Assembly (NCBI GenBank): GCA_003153505.1
Contig: PLZA01000023.1
Span: 1 to 50,065 of the forward strand
Reading direction: 5' to 3'
Origin: Candidatus Dormiibacterota bacterium
GTDB taxonomy: Bacteria > Chloroflexota > Dormibacteria > Aeolococcales > Aeolococcaceae
Length of the DNA: 50,065 nt
How positions within the stretch are numbered: position 1 is the stretch's first letter; each line of letters opens with the position of its first letter. Below the pieces are notes generated by a model. The model saw only the letters and a list, made by a program, of their open reading frames with translations. It ran no database searches and was not told the DNA's origin. This document shows positions 24,745 to 34,102 of this stretch, piece after piece. A program made the position numbers and the translations under genes.

Positions 24745-27501
24745 GTGCCTCGCGAGACCTTGCTGCTGGTGGATGGACACAACCTCGTGTATCGCGCCTT
24801 CCACGCGATGCCCGCGCTGAGCAACAGTCGTGGCGAGATGACCAATGCCGCCTACGGCTTCACGTCGATGCTCTTCAAGGCGCTGAACGACACGACGCCG
24901 ACATATGCCATCGCCGCGTTCGATCCGCCGGGGCCGACCTTTCGACACGAGAAATTCGCGGCGTACAAGGCGCAACGATTGCGCGCTCCAGACGAGTTGC
25001 GCGCGCAGTTCCCATGGGCGCGAGAGGTCGTCGAGGCGCTCGGCATTCCGATCGTCGAGATCCCGACGTTCGAAGCCGACGACGTCATCGGCACACTGGC
25101 GCAGAAGGCAGAGGCCGCCGGTCTCGACGTCATCATCCTCACCGGCGACCTCGATGTGCTCCAGCTCGTCACCGAGCACATCCGTGTCTTCGCGAGCCGG
25201 CGCGGCATCAGTGACACGATCATCTACGACGTCGACAAGGTGCGCGAGCGCTACGGCTTCGAGCCGCCGCTGGTGGTCGATTTCAAGGCGCTGCAAGGGG
25301 ATCCGAGCGATAACATCCCGGGTGTTCCGGGCATCGGCGAGAAGACCGCGATGTCGCTGGTGCAGCAGTACGGCCCGCTCGAGAAGGTGCTGGAAGCGGT
25401 GCCGTCGATGCCCGAGGGTCGGGTGCGGCGCGCGCTGGAATCCCATGTTGAGCAGGCACAGCTGAGCAAGTGGACGGCGACGATCAAGGTCGACATCGAT
25501 GTCGAGCTCCCGCTCGAGGGCGCACGCCTCTTTCACTACGACGAGAACGCTGTGCGCGAGCTGTTCGATCGTCTCGAGTTTCGCAGCCTGCTCCCGCGTC
25601 TCCCCGGCAGGGCCACTGACGCGAGCGCCCCGCCTGCATCGGCGATGGTGGCGCCGGAAACGCAACATTCGCCTCCGGGCGATCTGCAGGTGCCGGGCAC
25701 TGATGTGGAGATCGTGGTGGACGCGCATCAGGCCGCGGATGCCGTGCAACGGATCCGGGCTGCGGGAGCGATCGCGATCCGCACGGTGATCGACGGCAGC
25801 CCGAGGACGGGTGACCTGATCGGCGTGGCATTCGCGCCGACTGGTGAGGACATCGCCTACTACATGCCGGTGTGGCACGCGGGGCTGGAGCGCAATGCGG
25901 ATCCGGCCGCCATCGCAGCGTTGGAGGAGCTGCTTGTCGACGGCACTCTCCCCAAGCGGGGGTACGACCTCAAGCGCGAGTTGCTCGCCTGGCGGCGCCG
26001 CGGCATCGCCATACAGGGACTGCAATTCGACGCGCTGCTCGCCGCGTATCTCACCAACTCGCGTCTCAAGGTGCCGACGCTGCCCGTGCTCGCCCACGAC
26101 CTGTCGGCGCTGAGTGTCGAAGCCGAGGAGACGTTGCTCGGCAGCGGTCGCTCCAAGCGCGGGATCGCCGACGTGCCGATCGAGGAGGCCGCCGCGTACT
26201 ACGGCGTCTGGGTGGGCTTGCTCGACCCGGTTGGCGAGGTGCTTGCGCGCGACATGGAGCGCGCCGGAGCGACACGGCTGCACGACACCATGGAACTCCC
26301 ACTGGTGCCGATCCTCGCGGCGATGGAGGTTGAGGGCGTTGCTGTCGACTGCGACCTCCTCGGGTCGATCAGCGCCGAGATGCACCAGCGAATCACCGAG
26401 ATCGAAAGCGAGGTCCAGGAGGTAGCCGGGTACACCTTCAATCCCGGAAGCACGCAGCAGCTCGGGCGTTTCCTCTACGACGACCTCGGGCTCGCGAGCG
26501 GGCGCAAGACGAAGACAGGACGCAGCACCGATGCGGACACGCTCGAAGCGCTGCGCGACGAACACCCGGTGGTGGAACGAATTCTCGAATGGCGACAGCT
26601 CACCAAGCTGAAGAGCACGTACGTCGATGCGCTCCCGCTGTTGTGCACCGCCGACTCGCGCGTGCACACCTCGTTCAACCAGGCGGTGGCGACGACAGGC
26701 AGGCTGTCGTCGTCGGACCCGAACCTGCAGAACATTCCCGTGCGCACGCAGTGGGGGCAGCGCATCCGCCGTGCCTTCCACGCGGATACCGGCCAGCGCC
26801 TGGTCAGCGCCGACTACTCGCAGGTGGAGCTGCGTGTGCTCGCCCACGTGACCGGGGAAAAGGAGCTGATCGAGGCTTTCCAGCGCGGTGAGGACATCCA
26901 CCGGCGCACTGCTGCCGAGGTGTACGCGGTCGAGCCCGACGCCGTAACCTCGGACATGCGGCGTATCGCCAAGGTGGTCAATTTCGGCGTGGTGTATGGG
27001 TTGAGCGACTTCGGTCTCGCGCGTGACACGGGCATGAGCCGCGAGGATGCGCACGTCTTCATCGACACGTACTTCCGCAACTTCCCAGCAGTGACCGCCT
27101 ATCTCGAGGGCGTGCGCAACCACGCGCGGGAGTACGGGTGGGTGGAGACCTTCATTGGGCGGCGCCGCTACATCGCCGACATCCGCGCTGCGAACCGTCA
27201 GCTCCGGTTTGCGGCCGAGCGCATGGCGGTGAACATGCCGATCCAGGGTGGTGCCGCCGACATCATGAAGCAGGCGATGATCCTGGTCGACCAGGCGCTC
27301 CGGGAAGCCGGGCTGCGCAGCCGGATCCTGCTCCAGGTGCATGACGAGCTGCTCCTCGAAGCTCCGGCCGACGAGCTCGATGCACTCATCCCCCTCCTCC
27401 GGGATCGTATGGGCGCCGCCGAGGCGCTCAAGGTGCCGCTCGATGTTGACGTCAAGGTCGGCGACAACTGGGGGGACATGACGCCCATCCCGAGGAACTG
27501 A
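24736..27501 (+). CDS. polA: DNA polymerase I
   Basis: Repair and Okazaki-fragment polymerase. N-terminal 5'-3' exonuclease: LLLVDGHNLVYRAFHA, FEADDVIGTLA, ILTGDLDVLQLV and the helix-hairpin-helix GIPGVPGIGEKTA-type segment (here DNIPGVPGIGEKTA). The middle 3'-5' exonuclease domain is present but lacks the usual D-x-E motif (it reads AIAIRTVID), so proofreading is probably absent. Polymerase motifs: DYSQVELRVLAH (A, about residue 692), RRIAKVVNFGVVYG (B) and LQVHDELLLE (C). Length 921 aa from the ATG at 24736, or 918 from GTG 24745, which suits the leaderless -10 better. mutM follows two bases after its stop, suggesting cotranscription. Confidence 0.97.
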   Translation: MADVPRETLLLVDGHNLVYRAFHAMPALSNSRGEMTNAAYGFTSMLFKALNDTTPTYAIAAFDPPGPTFRHEKFAAYKAQRLRAPDELRAQFPWAREVVEALGIPIVEIPTFEADDVIGTLAQKAEAAGLDVIILTGDLDVLQLVTEHIRVFASRRGISDTIIYDVDKVRERYGFEPPLVVDFKALQGDPSDNIPGVPGIGEKTAMSLVQQYGPLEKVLEAVPSMPEGRVRRALESHVEQAQLSKWTATIKVDIDVELPLEGARLFHYDENAVRELFDRLEFRSLLPRLPGRATDASAPPASAMVAPETQHSPPGDLQVPGTDVEIVVDAHQAADAVQRIRAAGAIAIRTVIDGSPRTGDLIGVAFAPTGEDIAYYMPVWHAGLERNADPAAIAALEELLVDGTLPKRGYDLKRELLAWRRRGIAIQGLQFDALLAAYLTNSRLKVPTLPVLAHDLSALSVEAEETLLGSGRSKRGIADVPIEEAAAYYGVWVGLLDPVGEVLARDMERAGATRLHDTMELPLVPILAAMEVEGVAVDCDLLGSISAEMHQRITEIESEVQEVAGYTFNPGSTQQLGRFLYDDLGLASGRKTKTGRSTDADTLEALRDEHPVVERILEWRQLTKLKSTYVDALPLLCTADSRVHTSFNQAVATTGRLSSSDPNLQNIPVRTQWGQRIRRAFHADTGQRLVSADYSQVELRVLAHVTGEKELIEAFQRGEDIHRRTAAEVYAVEPDAVTSDMRRIAKVVNFGVVYGLSDFGLARDTGMSREDAHVFIDTYFRNFPAVTAYLEGVRNHAREYGWVETFIGRRRYIADIRAANRQLRFAAERMAVNMPIQGGAADIMKQAMILVDQALREAGLRSRILLQVHDELLLEAPADELDALIPLLRDRMGAAEALKVPLDVDVKVGDNWGDMTPIPRN

Positions 27502-27503
27502 CG

Positions 27504-28328
27504 GTGCCGGAGCTGCCCGAGGTGGAGACGGTCGCCCGCGATCTCCGCGGAGCCGTGACGGGACGACGCATCGAGCGAGTCACCGTGGATCGCCCCGACA
27601 TCGTGCGTGTCCCCGACGGCCGGATGCTTCCCGCTCTGCTCACCGGTCAGCGTTTCGAGGGCATCGAACGCCGTGGCAAATACCTGCTGCTCGGGCTTGA
27701 CTCGGGCGACGAGCTGATGGTGCACCTCGGCATGACCGGACACCTGCTGGTCTGTGATGCCGACGCCCCGGTTGCCAAGCACACGCACCTCCGCGCATCG
27801 CTCGACGACGGGCACGAGCTGCGCTTCGACGACGCCCGTCGCTTTGGTCGCATCGCCTACGGCTCGCGCGAAGCGCTCACGGCGGCGCGCGTGCTGCCCC
27901 GTCTCGGTGTCGAGCCGCTCTCCGAGGCGTTCTCGCAAGCTCGCCTCGACGCAGTGCTCCGCACGACAACGAGGACGGTGAAGGCGGCGCTGCTGGATCA
28001 GAAGGGCGTCGCCGGACTTGGCAACATCTACATCGACGAGGCGTGCTTCCTCGCCGGGGTCCGGCCGACCCGGCGCTGCCACCGTCTCGCGCGTCGCGAG
28101 CGTGCCGCCCTGCTCGATGCGATCCGCCAGGTCCTCAGCGCGGCGGTCGTCAATCGAGGGAGCAGCATCGACGATTACCGCGACGTCTGGAATGCCCGTG
28201 GGAGCAACCAGGAGCGCCTCCAGGTCTACGGACGCGGCGGCATGCCCTGTTTCGAGTGCGGGACGACACTGCGCCGCACGGTTGCCGCGGGGCGGACGAC
28301 CGTGTACTGCACGAGCTGCCAGCGGTGA
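27504..28328 (+). CDS. mutM: Formamidopyrimidine-DNA glycosylase (MutM/Fpg)
   Basis: Removes 8-oxoguanine and formamidopyrimidine lesions and nicks the abasic site. The start MPELPEVETVARDL carries the catalytic Pro2 and Glu3. The conserved Lys occurs in the ERRGKYLLLGL segment. The helix-two-turn-helix part holds LDQKGVAGLGNIYIDEACFLAGV. The C-terminal zinc finger is CFECGTTLRRTVAAGRTTVYCTSCQR in outline, with all four cysteines. It has 274 aa, the usual length. It starts with GTG at 27504, two bases behind polA, and its stop overlaps the next gene by four bases (GTGA). It forms a repair operon with polA. Confidence 0.97.
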   Translation: MPELPEVETVARDLRGAVTGRRIERVTVDRPDIVRVPDGRMLPALLTGQRFEGIERRGKYLLLGLDSGDELMVHLGMTGHLLVCDADAPVAKHTHLRASLDDGHELRFDDARRFGRIAYGSREALTAARVLPRLGVEPLSEAFSQARLDAVLRTTTRTVKAALLDQKGVAGLGNIYIDEACFLAGVRPTRRCHRLARRERAALLDAIRQVLSAAVVNRGSSIDDYRDVWNARGSNQERLQVYGRGGMPCFECGTTLRRTVAAGRTTVYCTSCQR

Positions 28329-29368
28329 CGCGGGTCACGATCGCCAGCTACGACGATGATCCACCGCTTGGCGGGCAGGGTGTCGTGGTGCACGGGATGC
28401 GTGCGGCCCTGGAGCGGCACGGATCGCGCGTGCACACCATCTCAGGCCGCGGTGAGCATGCGATTGCGTTCGCCCGCCGCACCGGCCGCGCCCCGCTCGA
28501 CTTCTCGTTGCAGCTCAACCGCTATCCCCAGATCCTGCTGCGCGCATCGCCGGACGTGATCCACGCGCAGGGGGGGCCCGGCGGGGTCCTGCTCTGGAAG
28601 CGGCTCGGCGCGCCGCTCGTGTACACCGCTCACCACACCTACCGGCAGGCGCACGCGCGGGGCTCGGTCAAGCGCCTGCTCAACGGTGTGGAAGCTCGCT
28701 CCTACCGCGGTGCTGCGATGGTGCTCCCGGTCTCGCGGTCCACTGCCAATGCCCTCCTGGAGATGGGGATCCCAGCATCACGCATCGAGGTGCTGTCGAA
28801 CGGCGTCGACGCGGTGGATCTCCCCGGTGTGGAGCACGAGGACGGACGGGTGCTTTTCGTCAGCCGTCTGGAACGCGAGAAGGGCGTCGTCGAGGCGATC
28901 TCGGTGCTCCAGCAGCTGACGTCAGCGGATGCCCGGGTGCACGGCGTCATCGTGGGCGGCGGCAGCCTCGCCGGCGATGCGCAGCGCGCCGCGGCCGCCA
29001 GCGGCGGGCGGATCGAGTACCTGGGTGCGCTCGACCGCGAGGCCCTGAACCGCGAGTACGCGCGGGCTGCCATCGTGGTCATGCCCTCTCGCTTCGAGGG
29101 TTTGGGCATGGTCGCGCTCGAGGCGCAAGCAGCGGGGACACCCGTGGTCGGATTCGATGTGGACGGGCTCCGTGATGCGGTCGGCACCGGCGGCGTGCTC
29201 GTTCCCGCTGGCGATCTCTTGGCCCTGAACGCTGCCGCGACCTCGCTCCTCAACGATCCTGCGCGCCGCGCGGAGGCCGGCTCGCGCGGGCGCGAGGTCG
29301 TCCTGGCGGAGCATTCCTGGGACGCCATCGCCAAGCGCCTCGAGGAGATCTACGCGGCGGTGACCTGA
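28325..29368 (+). CDS. Glycosyltransferase family 4 protein, 347 aa
   Basis: A GT-B fold glycosyltransferase transferring a sugar from a nucleotide or lipid donor to an unknown acceptor. The N-terminal domain begins TRVTIASYDDDPPLGGQGVVVHGM, the glycine-rich acceptor loop of the family, and contains PDVIHAQGGPGGVL and VYTAHHTY. The C-terminal domain has VLFVSRLEREKGVVEAI (donor-domain start) and the retaining E-x7-E motif in SRFEGLGMVALEAQAAGTPVVGFDVDG. The length is normal for GT4. The GTG at 28325 overlaps the mutM stop by four bases, so it is translationally coupled to a DNA repair gene, a pairing without an obvious functional reason. Confidence 0.88.
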   Translation: MTRVTIASYDDDPPLGGQGVVVHGMRAALERHGSRVHTISGRGEHAIAFARRTGRAPLDFSLQLNRYPQILLRASPDVIHAQGGPGGVLLWKRLGAPLVYTAHHTYRQAHARGSVKRLLNGVEARSYRGAAMVLPVSRSTANALLEMGIPASRIEVLSNGVDAVDLPGVEHEDGRVLFVSRLEREKGVVEAISVLQQLTSADARVHGVIVGGGSLAGDAQRAAAASGGRIEYLGALDREALNREYARAAIVVMPSRFEGLGMVALEAQAAGTPVVGFDVDGLRDAVGTGGVLVPAGDLLALNAAATSLLNDPARRAEAGSRGREVVLAEHSWDAIAKRLEEIYAAVT

Positions 29369-29397
29369 CCCCGGCTCGGCGAGACTCGTGCAGCGAC

Positions 29398-29403
29398 TAG
29401 ACT
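29398..29403 (+). promoter_or_regulatory. Leaderless -10 element of uvrB
   Basis: TAGACT six bases before the uvrB GTG at 29410; no ribosome-binding site and no good -35 are visible. Confidence 0.45.
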
Positions 29404-29409
29404 CGAAGC

Positions 29410-31443
29410 GTGCCCGCCCTCGAGTTGCTCGCGCCCTTCGAACCCGCCGGGGATCAGCCCGCGGCGATCAAGGCGCTCAACCGCGGGCTGACCGAAGGTC
29501 AGCGCGAGCAGATCCTGCTCGGCGTGACCGGGTCGGGCAAGACGTTCACGATCGCCAACGTGATCGCGGAGCAGCAGCGGCCGACGCTCGTGCTCTCGCC
29601 GAACAAGACGCTCGCCGCGCAACTCTGGGCCGAGTTCCGGGAGTTCTTCCCCAAGAACGCGGTGGAGTACTTCGTCTCCTACTACGACTTCTACCAGCCC
29701 GAGGCGTACATCCCGCGCACCGACACCTACATCGAGAAGGACTCCTCGCGAAACGACGAGATCGATCGGTTGCGCAACAGCGCGACCCGGGCGCTGCTGA
29801 CCCGCCGCGACGTGGTGGTGGTCGCCTCGATCTCCTGCATCTACGGCATCGGCTCGCCCGAGAACTATCTCGGCGAGTCGATCACCGTCAAGCGCGGCGA
29901 GTCGTGGCGACGGGACATCCTCCTGCGCAAGCTCTCCGATCTGCAATACGCGCGCAATGACATGGACTTCGGGCGCACCCGCTTCCGCGTTCGGGGCGAT
30001 GTCGTCGATGTCCAGCCCGCGTACGAGGAGATCGCGACCCGGATCGAATTCATGGGCGACACCATCGAGTCGATCAAGGATTTCGATGCCTTGACCGGCG
30101 AGATCCTCACCATCCGCGACGAGCTGACCGTCTTCCCAGCGACGCACTACGTGACCCCGCAGCAGCAGATGGAGCGCGCGCTCGTGTCCATCGAGGCCGA
30201 GCTCGAGGAGCGGGTCAAGCTGCTCGAAACGCGGGGACGTCTGCTTGAGGCCCAGCGCCTGCGCCAGCGCACCAACTTCGACATGGAGATGATGCGCGAG
30301 ACCGGCACGTGCGCCGGCATCGAGAACTACTCACGTCACCTAAGCAACCGCTCCGAGGGGCAGCGCCCGCACTGTCTGCTGGACTTCCTGCCCGACGACG
30401 CGCTCCTGATCGTCGATGAGTCGCACGTTGCGGTGCCCCAGATCGACGGCATGAACAAGGGTGACCGTGCCCGCAAGATTCCCCTGGTGGAGTATGGGTT
30501 TCGGCTGCCGTCGGCACTTGACAACCGGCCCCTGACATTTGCCGAATGGGACTCGATGATCGGCCAGATCATCTATGTGAGCGCGACGCCGGGGCCGTAT
30601 GAGGAAGGGCGCGCCACCCAGGTGGTGGAGCAGATCATCCGGCCGACCGGTCTGGTGGATCCCACCATCGAGGTGAAGGAGTCGCACGGCCAGATCGACG
30701 ATCTCATCGCGCAGATGCGGCGCCGGATCGAGAAGCACGAACGCTGCCTGATCACCACGCTGACCAAGAAGATGGCCGAGGATCTCACCGACTACCTTCG
30801 CGAGGCCGGCATCAAAGTGCGATATCTGCACAGCGATATCGACACCATGGAACGCGTCGAGATCATTCGCGACCTGCGCCTCGGCGTCTTCGATGTGCTG
30901 GTGGGAATCAACCTGCTCCGTGAGGGCCTCGACCTTCCCGAGGTGTCGTTCATCGGCATTCTCGACGCTGACAAGGAGGGCTACCTTCGCGGCTATCGCT
31001 CACTGATTCAAACCGTGGGGCGCGCCGCCCGCAACCTCTTCGGCCACGTCGTCATGTATGCCGATCGCACCTCGGACGCGATGGCGAAGGCGATCGCCGA
31101 GACCGACCGTCGCCGCGCGATCCAGGTCGCATACAACGTCGAACACGACATCACCCCGCTGTCGATCGTCAAGGCCGTGTACCAGATGGAGTCGCATCGC
31201 GACCAGCAGTCGCTTCGTGCGGCGGCATTCCAGGAGGCCTCCGGGCTGCCGCCCGACGAGGTGCTCCGGCTGGCCAAGGATGTCGAGAAGGAGATGCTTC
31301 GAGCGGCGCGCGACCTCGAGTTCGAGCGCGCCGCGGAGCTGCGCGATCGCCTCGTGCAACTTCGCCGGCGGATCGAAGGAGTGGAGGAGCCCGAGCCGGC
31401 TCAGACCCACCGCGGCAGGGGACGGCCGGTCCACTCGCGCTAG
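29410..31443 (+). CDS. uvrB: Excinuclease ABC subunit B (UvrB)
   Basis: Damage-verification helicase of nucleotide excision repair; binds the lesion with UvrA and recruits UvrC. Walker A is [10 protein letters not shown] (about residues 38-47). The beta-hairpin that inserts between strands is [31 protein letters not shown] in outline, Walker B is LLIVDESHV, and the helicase motifs continue through [26 protein letters not shown] and QTVGRAARN. The C-terminal UVR domain ([19 protein letters not shown]) is present. It has 677 aa, standard length. It starts with GTG at 29410, six bases after TAGACT. A hairpin at 31469-31487 separates it from radA. No LexA-type box was found upstream. Confidence 0.98.
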   Translation: MPALELLAPFEPAGDQPAAIKALNRGLTEGQREQILLGVTGSGKTFTIANVIAEQQRPTLVLSPNKTLAAQLWAEFREFFPKNAVEYFVSYYDFYQPEAYIPRTDTYIEKDSSRNDEIDRLRNSATRALLTRRDVVVVASISCIYGIGSPENYLGESITVKRGESWRRDILLRKLSDLQYARNDMDFGRTRFRVRGDVVDVQPAYEEIATRIEFMGDTIESIKDFDALTGEILTIRDELTVFPATHYVTPQQQMERALVSIEAELEERVKLLETRGRLLEAQRLRQRTNFDMEMMRETGTCAGIENYSRHLSNRSEGQRPHCLLDFLPDDALLIVDESHVAVPQIDGMNKGDRARKIPLVEYGFRLPSALDNRPLTFAEWDSMIGQIIYVSATPGPYEEGRATQVVEQIIRPTGLVDPTIEVKESHGQIDDLIAQMRRRIEKHERCLITTLTKKMAEDLTDYLREAGIKVRYLHSDIDTMERVEIIRDLRLGVFDVLVGINLLREGLDLPEVSFIGILDADKEGYLRGYRSLIQTVGRAARNLFGHVVMYADRTSDAMAKAIAETDRRRAIQVAYNVEHDITPLSIVKAVYQMESHRDQQSLRAAAFQEASGLPPDEVLRLAKDVEKEMLRAARDLEFERAAELRDRLVQLRRRIEGVEEPEPAQTHRGRGRPVHSR

Positions 31444-31468
31444 CCGCCTCCGGGTAGAGCTCTCAGGA

Positions 31469-31487
31469 CGCGCCGCGGTGCGGCGCG
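31469..31487 (+). terminator. Terminator-like hairpin after uvrB
   Basis: CGCGCCGC (31469-31476) and GCGGCGCG (31480-31487) form a perfect eight-base-pair stem with a three-base loop. It lies 25 bases after the uvrB stop and ends one base before the radA -35. No U-run. Confidence 0.5.
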
Positions 31488-31488
31488 C

Positions 31489-31517
31489 TTGACGAGCGTA
31501 CATCTGTTCGTTAGGAT
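31489..31517 (+). promoter_or_regulatory. radA promoter with a LexA-like box between -35 and -10
   Basis: TTGACG (31489-31494) and TAGGAT (31512-31517) are separated by 17 bases, the best standard promoter in the window. Inside the spacer, CGTACATCTGTTCG (31497-31510) matches the LexA consensus at 12 of 14 positions and differs by one base from the box before dnaE. The -10 ends nine bases before the radA ATG, so the leader is at most a few bases. Confidence 0.6.
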
Positions 31518-31526
31518 TCGACGCCC

Positions 31527-32894
31527 ATGGCCACCGAGTTGCAACGCGCCGCACCCCGCCTGCACTACATCTGCTCCGAGTGCGGCGCGGAGGCGCCGAA
31601 GTGGCAGGGGCGCTGCCCGGCATGCGCCGCCTGGAACAGCCTCAGCGAGGACGTGGTGCGCCTCACCGCGCGCAGGCCGGGACCGCCCACGGTCGCCGCG
31701 ACCACGACGCCGATGGAGGCGGTCATGGCAGCGCCGGCACGGGTGCAGGCCACGGGTTCATTCGAAGTCGACCGCGTCCTGGGAGGGGGGATCGTTCCCG
31801 GCAGCGTCGTGCTGCTTGGTGGTGACCCTGGCATCGGGAAGTCCACCATCGCGCTGCAGGTGTCGCACAGCTGCGGCGATGAGGTGTCACCGGCGCTCTA
31901 CTGCACCGGTGAGGAGTCGCTTGAGCAGCTTGCCCTGCGAGCTCGGCGGCTTGGGTGCACCGGTGCCAGGGTTCGCCTGCTGGTCGAATCCGACGTCGAC
32001 ACGGTGATCGCCACCATCGAGGCGGAGCGCCCGTCCCTGGTGGTGGTTGATTCCGTCCAGACACTTCGCGACGCGGCGACCCCGGGACCGCCCGGGAGCG
32101 TCTCGCAGGTCCGGGCCGCGGTGCTCCGCATGAGTGAGATCGCCAAGGCCACGGGTGTGCCGGTGCTCCTGGTTGGGCACGTCACCAAGGAGGGGGCGAT
32201 CGCCGGCCCCCGCACGCTGGAGCACCTGGTGGACGTCGTCCTCTACCTCGAAGGGGAGCGCCTCGGCGAGCACCGCATGCTCCGCGGCATCAAGAACCGC
32301 TTCGGGGCGACCGGCGAGGTGGGGCTGCTCACCATGGAGCGCGACGGTATGCGCGACCTCGCGGCGCCCAGCCGCGGCATGCTCGACGCCGCCTCCCTCG
32401 GCGCCTCAGGGAGCGTGCTGACCATCACGTGCGATGGGCTCCGGCCCATGGCGGTGGAGGTGCAGGCGCTGGCGGTTGCCTCTCCGTTCGAGTTCCCCCG
32501 ACGGACGGCATCCGGGTTCGAGCTGAACCGGCTGCACCTCATGCTGGCGGTCCTGGCCAAGCGTGCGGGCATCGCTGTTTCCAAGCTCGACGTCTTCGTC
32601 AACGTCGCCGGGGGCATTCGCCTCGCCGACCCGGGCACCGATCTTGCGGTCGTGCTCGCCATCGCCGGGTCGGCGGGCGATCGCGCCATATCACGGCACT
32701 GCGCGGTCATCGGCGAACTGGGGCTGGGTGGCGAGGTCCGCCGCGTCTCCCGGACGGAGGTTCGCCTCGCCGAGGCGGCCGCCGTGGGCATGGAGGCCGT
32801 GATCCTGCCCGAGAGCTTTCGGGGAGCGGTTCCAGACGGCCTCCGAGTCCATCGGGTTCGCAACTTGATCGAGGCGGTTGCGCTACTCGGGTGA
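31527..32894 (+). CDS. radA: DNA repair protein RadA (Sms)
   Basis: RecA-like motor that promotes branch migration in recombinational repair. Domains: an N-terminal four-cysteine zinc finger (CSECGAEAPKWQGRCPAC), a RecA-like ATPase with Walker A GGDPGIGKST (about residues 97-106), the RadA-specific KNRFG motif (about 255) and a Lon-protease-like C-terminal domain (ISRHCAVIGELGLGGEVR, VILPESF). It has 455 aa, standard. The ATG at 31527 has almost no leader; a consensus promoter with an embedded LexA-like box sits just upstream. It begins the radA / PIN-TRAM / isp / cysS block. In Bacillus-type genomes disA follows radA; here it does not. Confidence 0.97.
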   Translation: MATELQRAAPRLHYICSECGAEAPKWQGRCPACAAWNSLSEDVVRLTARRPGPPTVAATTTPMEAVMAAPARVQATGSFEVDRVLGGGIVPGSVVLLGGDPGIGKSTIALQVSHSCGDEVSPALYCTGEESLEQLALRARRLGCTGARVRLLVESDVDTVIATIEAERPSLVVVDSVQTLRDAATPGPPGSVSQVRAAVLRMSEIAKATGVPVLLVGHVTKEGAIAGPRTLEHLVDVVLYLEGERLGEHRMLRGIKNRFGATGEVGLLTMERDGMRDLAAPSRGMLDAASLGASGSVLTITCDGLRPMAVEVQALAVASPFEFPRRTASGFELNRLHLMLAVLAKRAGIAVSKLDVFVNVAGGIRLADPGTDLAVVLAIAGSAGDRAISRHCAVIGELGLGGEVRRVSRTEVRLAEAAAVGMEAVILPESFRGAVPDGLRVHRVRNLIEAVALLG

Positions 32895-32902
32895 CCGTCG
32901 TG

Positions 32903-32923
32903 TCGCGCCGCCTTTCGGCGCGA
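32903..32923 (+). terminator. Terminator-like hairpin after radA
   Basis: TCGCGCCG (32903-32910) and CGGCGCGA (32916-32923) form a perfect eight-base-pair stem with loop CCTTT, eight bases after the radA stop. No U-run. It lies upstream of the next gene's probable -10. Confidence 0.5.
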
Positions 32924-32934
32924 AGATCGTGTGG

Positions 32935-32940
32935 TTCAAT
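32935..32940 (+). promoter_or_regulatory. Possible leaderless -10 of the PIN-TRAM gene
   Basis: TTCAAT lies seven bases before the ATG at 32948 and after the radA terminator-like hairpin, consistent with independent initiation of the downstream operon. Confidence 0.35.
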
Positions 32941-32947
32941 CGCTGAG

Positions 32948-34102
32948 ATGCATACCCATGCCGATCGGACGATCCGCCGGGCGAGAAACGTCTCGCGGAT
33001 TATCGGCGCCGGCGTGGGATTCGTCTTCGGCGTCCTCTACGGGGTGTTCGTCCTCTCGAGCACCCCTGGCGTGCTCACCCAGAACACCACCACCGCGGGC
33101 GCGGCGCTCCTCGCCGCCGGCGCCGCCGGCGCGGCGTCCCTTGCCCTGGCAGCGCCACTGCTGAGCGTCGAACCGTACCTCTGGCTGGAGCGGAACCTCG
33201 ACGAGGCGCCGCCCGCGCAGCTCATCGGCGCAATGATCGGCTTGATCGCCGCCCTGCTGATCGCGACCATGCTCGCCGTGCTCCTCAACCCCCTGCCGTA
33301 CGGGCTCGGCGTCATCCTGTCGCTCGGGGTCGCGACAGTCCTCGTCTACGTCGGGGTACGCACTGGCAGCCGCCGCCGGGACGCACTCGGGGTGGTCTTC
33401 GGCCGTGGTGCACCGGTGAATATCGACGAGGGAGGCCCGGGCCCGCTGGACGGGCAGCCGGTCATCGTCGACACCAGTGTGCTCATCGACGGTCGGATCG
33501 TTGACGTCGCAGCCGCGGGATTCGTCCCCGGACGGCTGCTCATTCCCGGATTCGTCCTCGAAGAACTGCAGCGCGTCGCGGATTCCGGGGATCCGTTCCG
33601 CCGCCAGAAGGGTCGTCGCGGGCTGGGCGTCGTGGATGCTCTCCAGAAGGCTGAGGATGTCGTCTGCGAGCTGGTCGATCTCGACTTCCCGGGCACGCCG
33701 GACGTCGACGCTCGCCTCGTCAAGCTCGCCCGCGCCCGTGGAGCGGCCCTCATGACCCAGGATTACAACCTCAATCGCCTCGCTCAGATCGAGGGTGTCC
33801 GGGTGCTCAACCTGAACGACCTCGCCAACGCGGTCAAGCCGATCGTCGGCGCCGGCGAGAGCATGGCGATCACCATCGTCAAGGAGGGCAAGGAGCCCCA
33901 CCAGGGCGTCGGGTACTTCGAGGACGGCACTATGGTCGTCGTGGAGAACGGGAGCAGCCGCGTTGATGAGACGGTCACCGTCACCGTCACCACCGTGCTC
34001 CAGACCACGGCCGGCAGGATGATCTTCGCAACGCTCGCCGCCGACGACTCGATCAAGCCTCGGGTGCTGCGGCCGGTTCGCGCCAAGGTCGCGCAGCGCT
34101 GA
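32948..34102 (+). CDS. PIN-TRAM domain membrane protein (YacL-like), 384 aa
   Basis: Membrane-anchored putative RNase. The N-terminal 140 residues hold about four hydrophobic helices (IIGAGVGFVFGVLYGVFVL; TAGAALLAAGAAGAASLAL; LIGAMIGLIAALLIATMLAVLL; GVILSLGVATVLVYVGV). The PIN domain follows with its acidic residues in VIVDTSVLIDGRIVD, FVLEELQRVADSGD, DVDARLVKLA and MTQDYNLNRLA. The C-terminal TRAM domain (about 310-384) is a likely RNA-binding module. It occupies the yacL position next to radA and isp genes. The ATG at 32948 is seven bases behind TTCAAT. Its stop overlaps a CTG codon that is probably the start of ispD. Confidence 0.92.
   Translation: MHTHADRTIRRARNVSRIIGAGVGFVFGVLYGVFVLSSTPGVLTQNTTTAGAALLAAGAAGAASLALAAPLLSVEPYLWLERNLDEAPPAQLIGAMIGLIAALLIATMLAVLLNPLPYGLGVILSLGVATVLVYVGVRTGSRRRDALGVVFGRGAPVNIDEGGPGPLDGQPVIVDTSVLIDGRIVDVAAAGFVPGRLLIPGFVLEELQRVADSGDPFRRQKGRRGLGVVDALQKAEDVVCELVDLDFPGTPDVDARLVKLARARGAALMTQDYNLNRLAQIEGVRVLNLNDLANAVKPIVGAGESMAITIVKEGKEPHQGVGYFEDGTMVVVENGSSRVDETVTVTVTTVLQTTAGRMIFATLAADDSIKPRVLRPVRAKVAQR

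Noticed and set aside
24680..27342. Very long minus-strand frame opposite polA, continuous with the DUF151 gene
   Set aside because: It is the GC-rich antisense shadow of polA; the real DUF151 gene starts at 24678 with its own -10.
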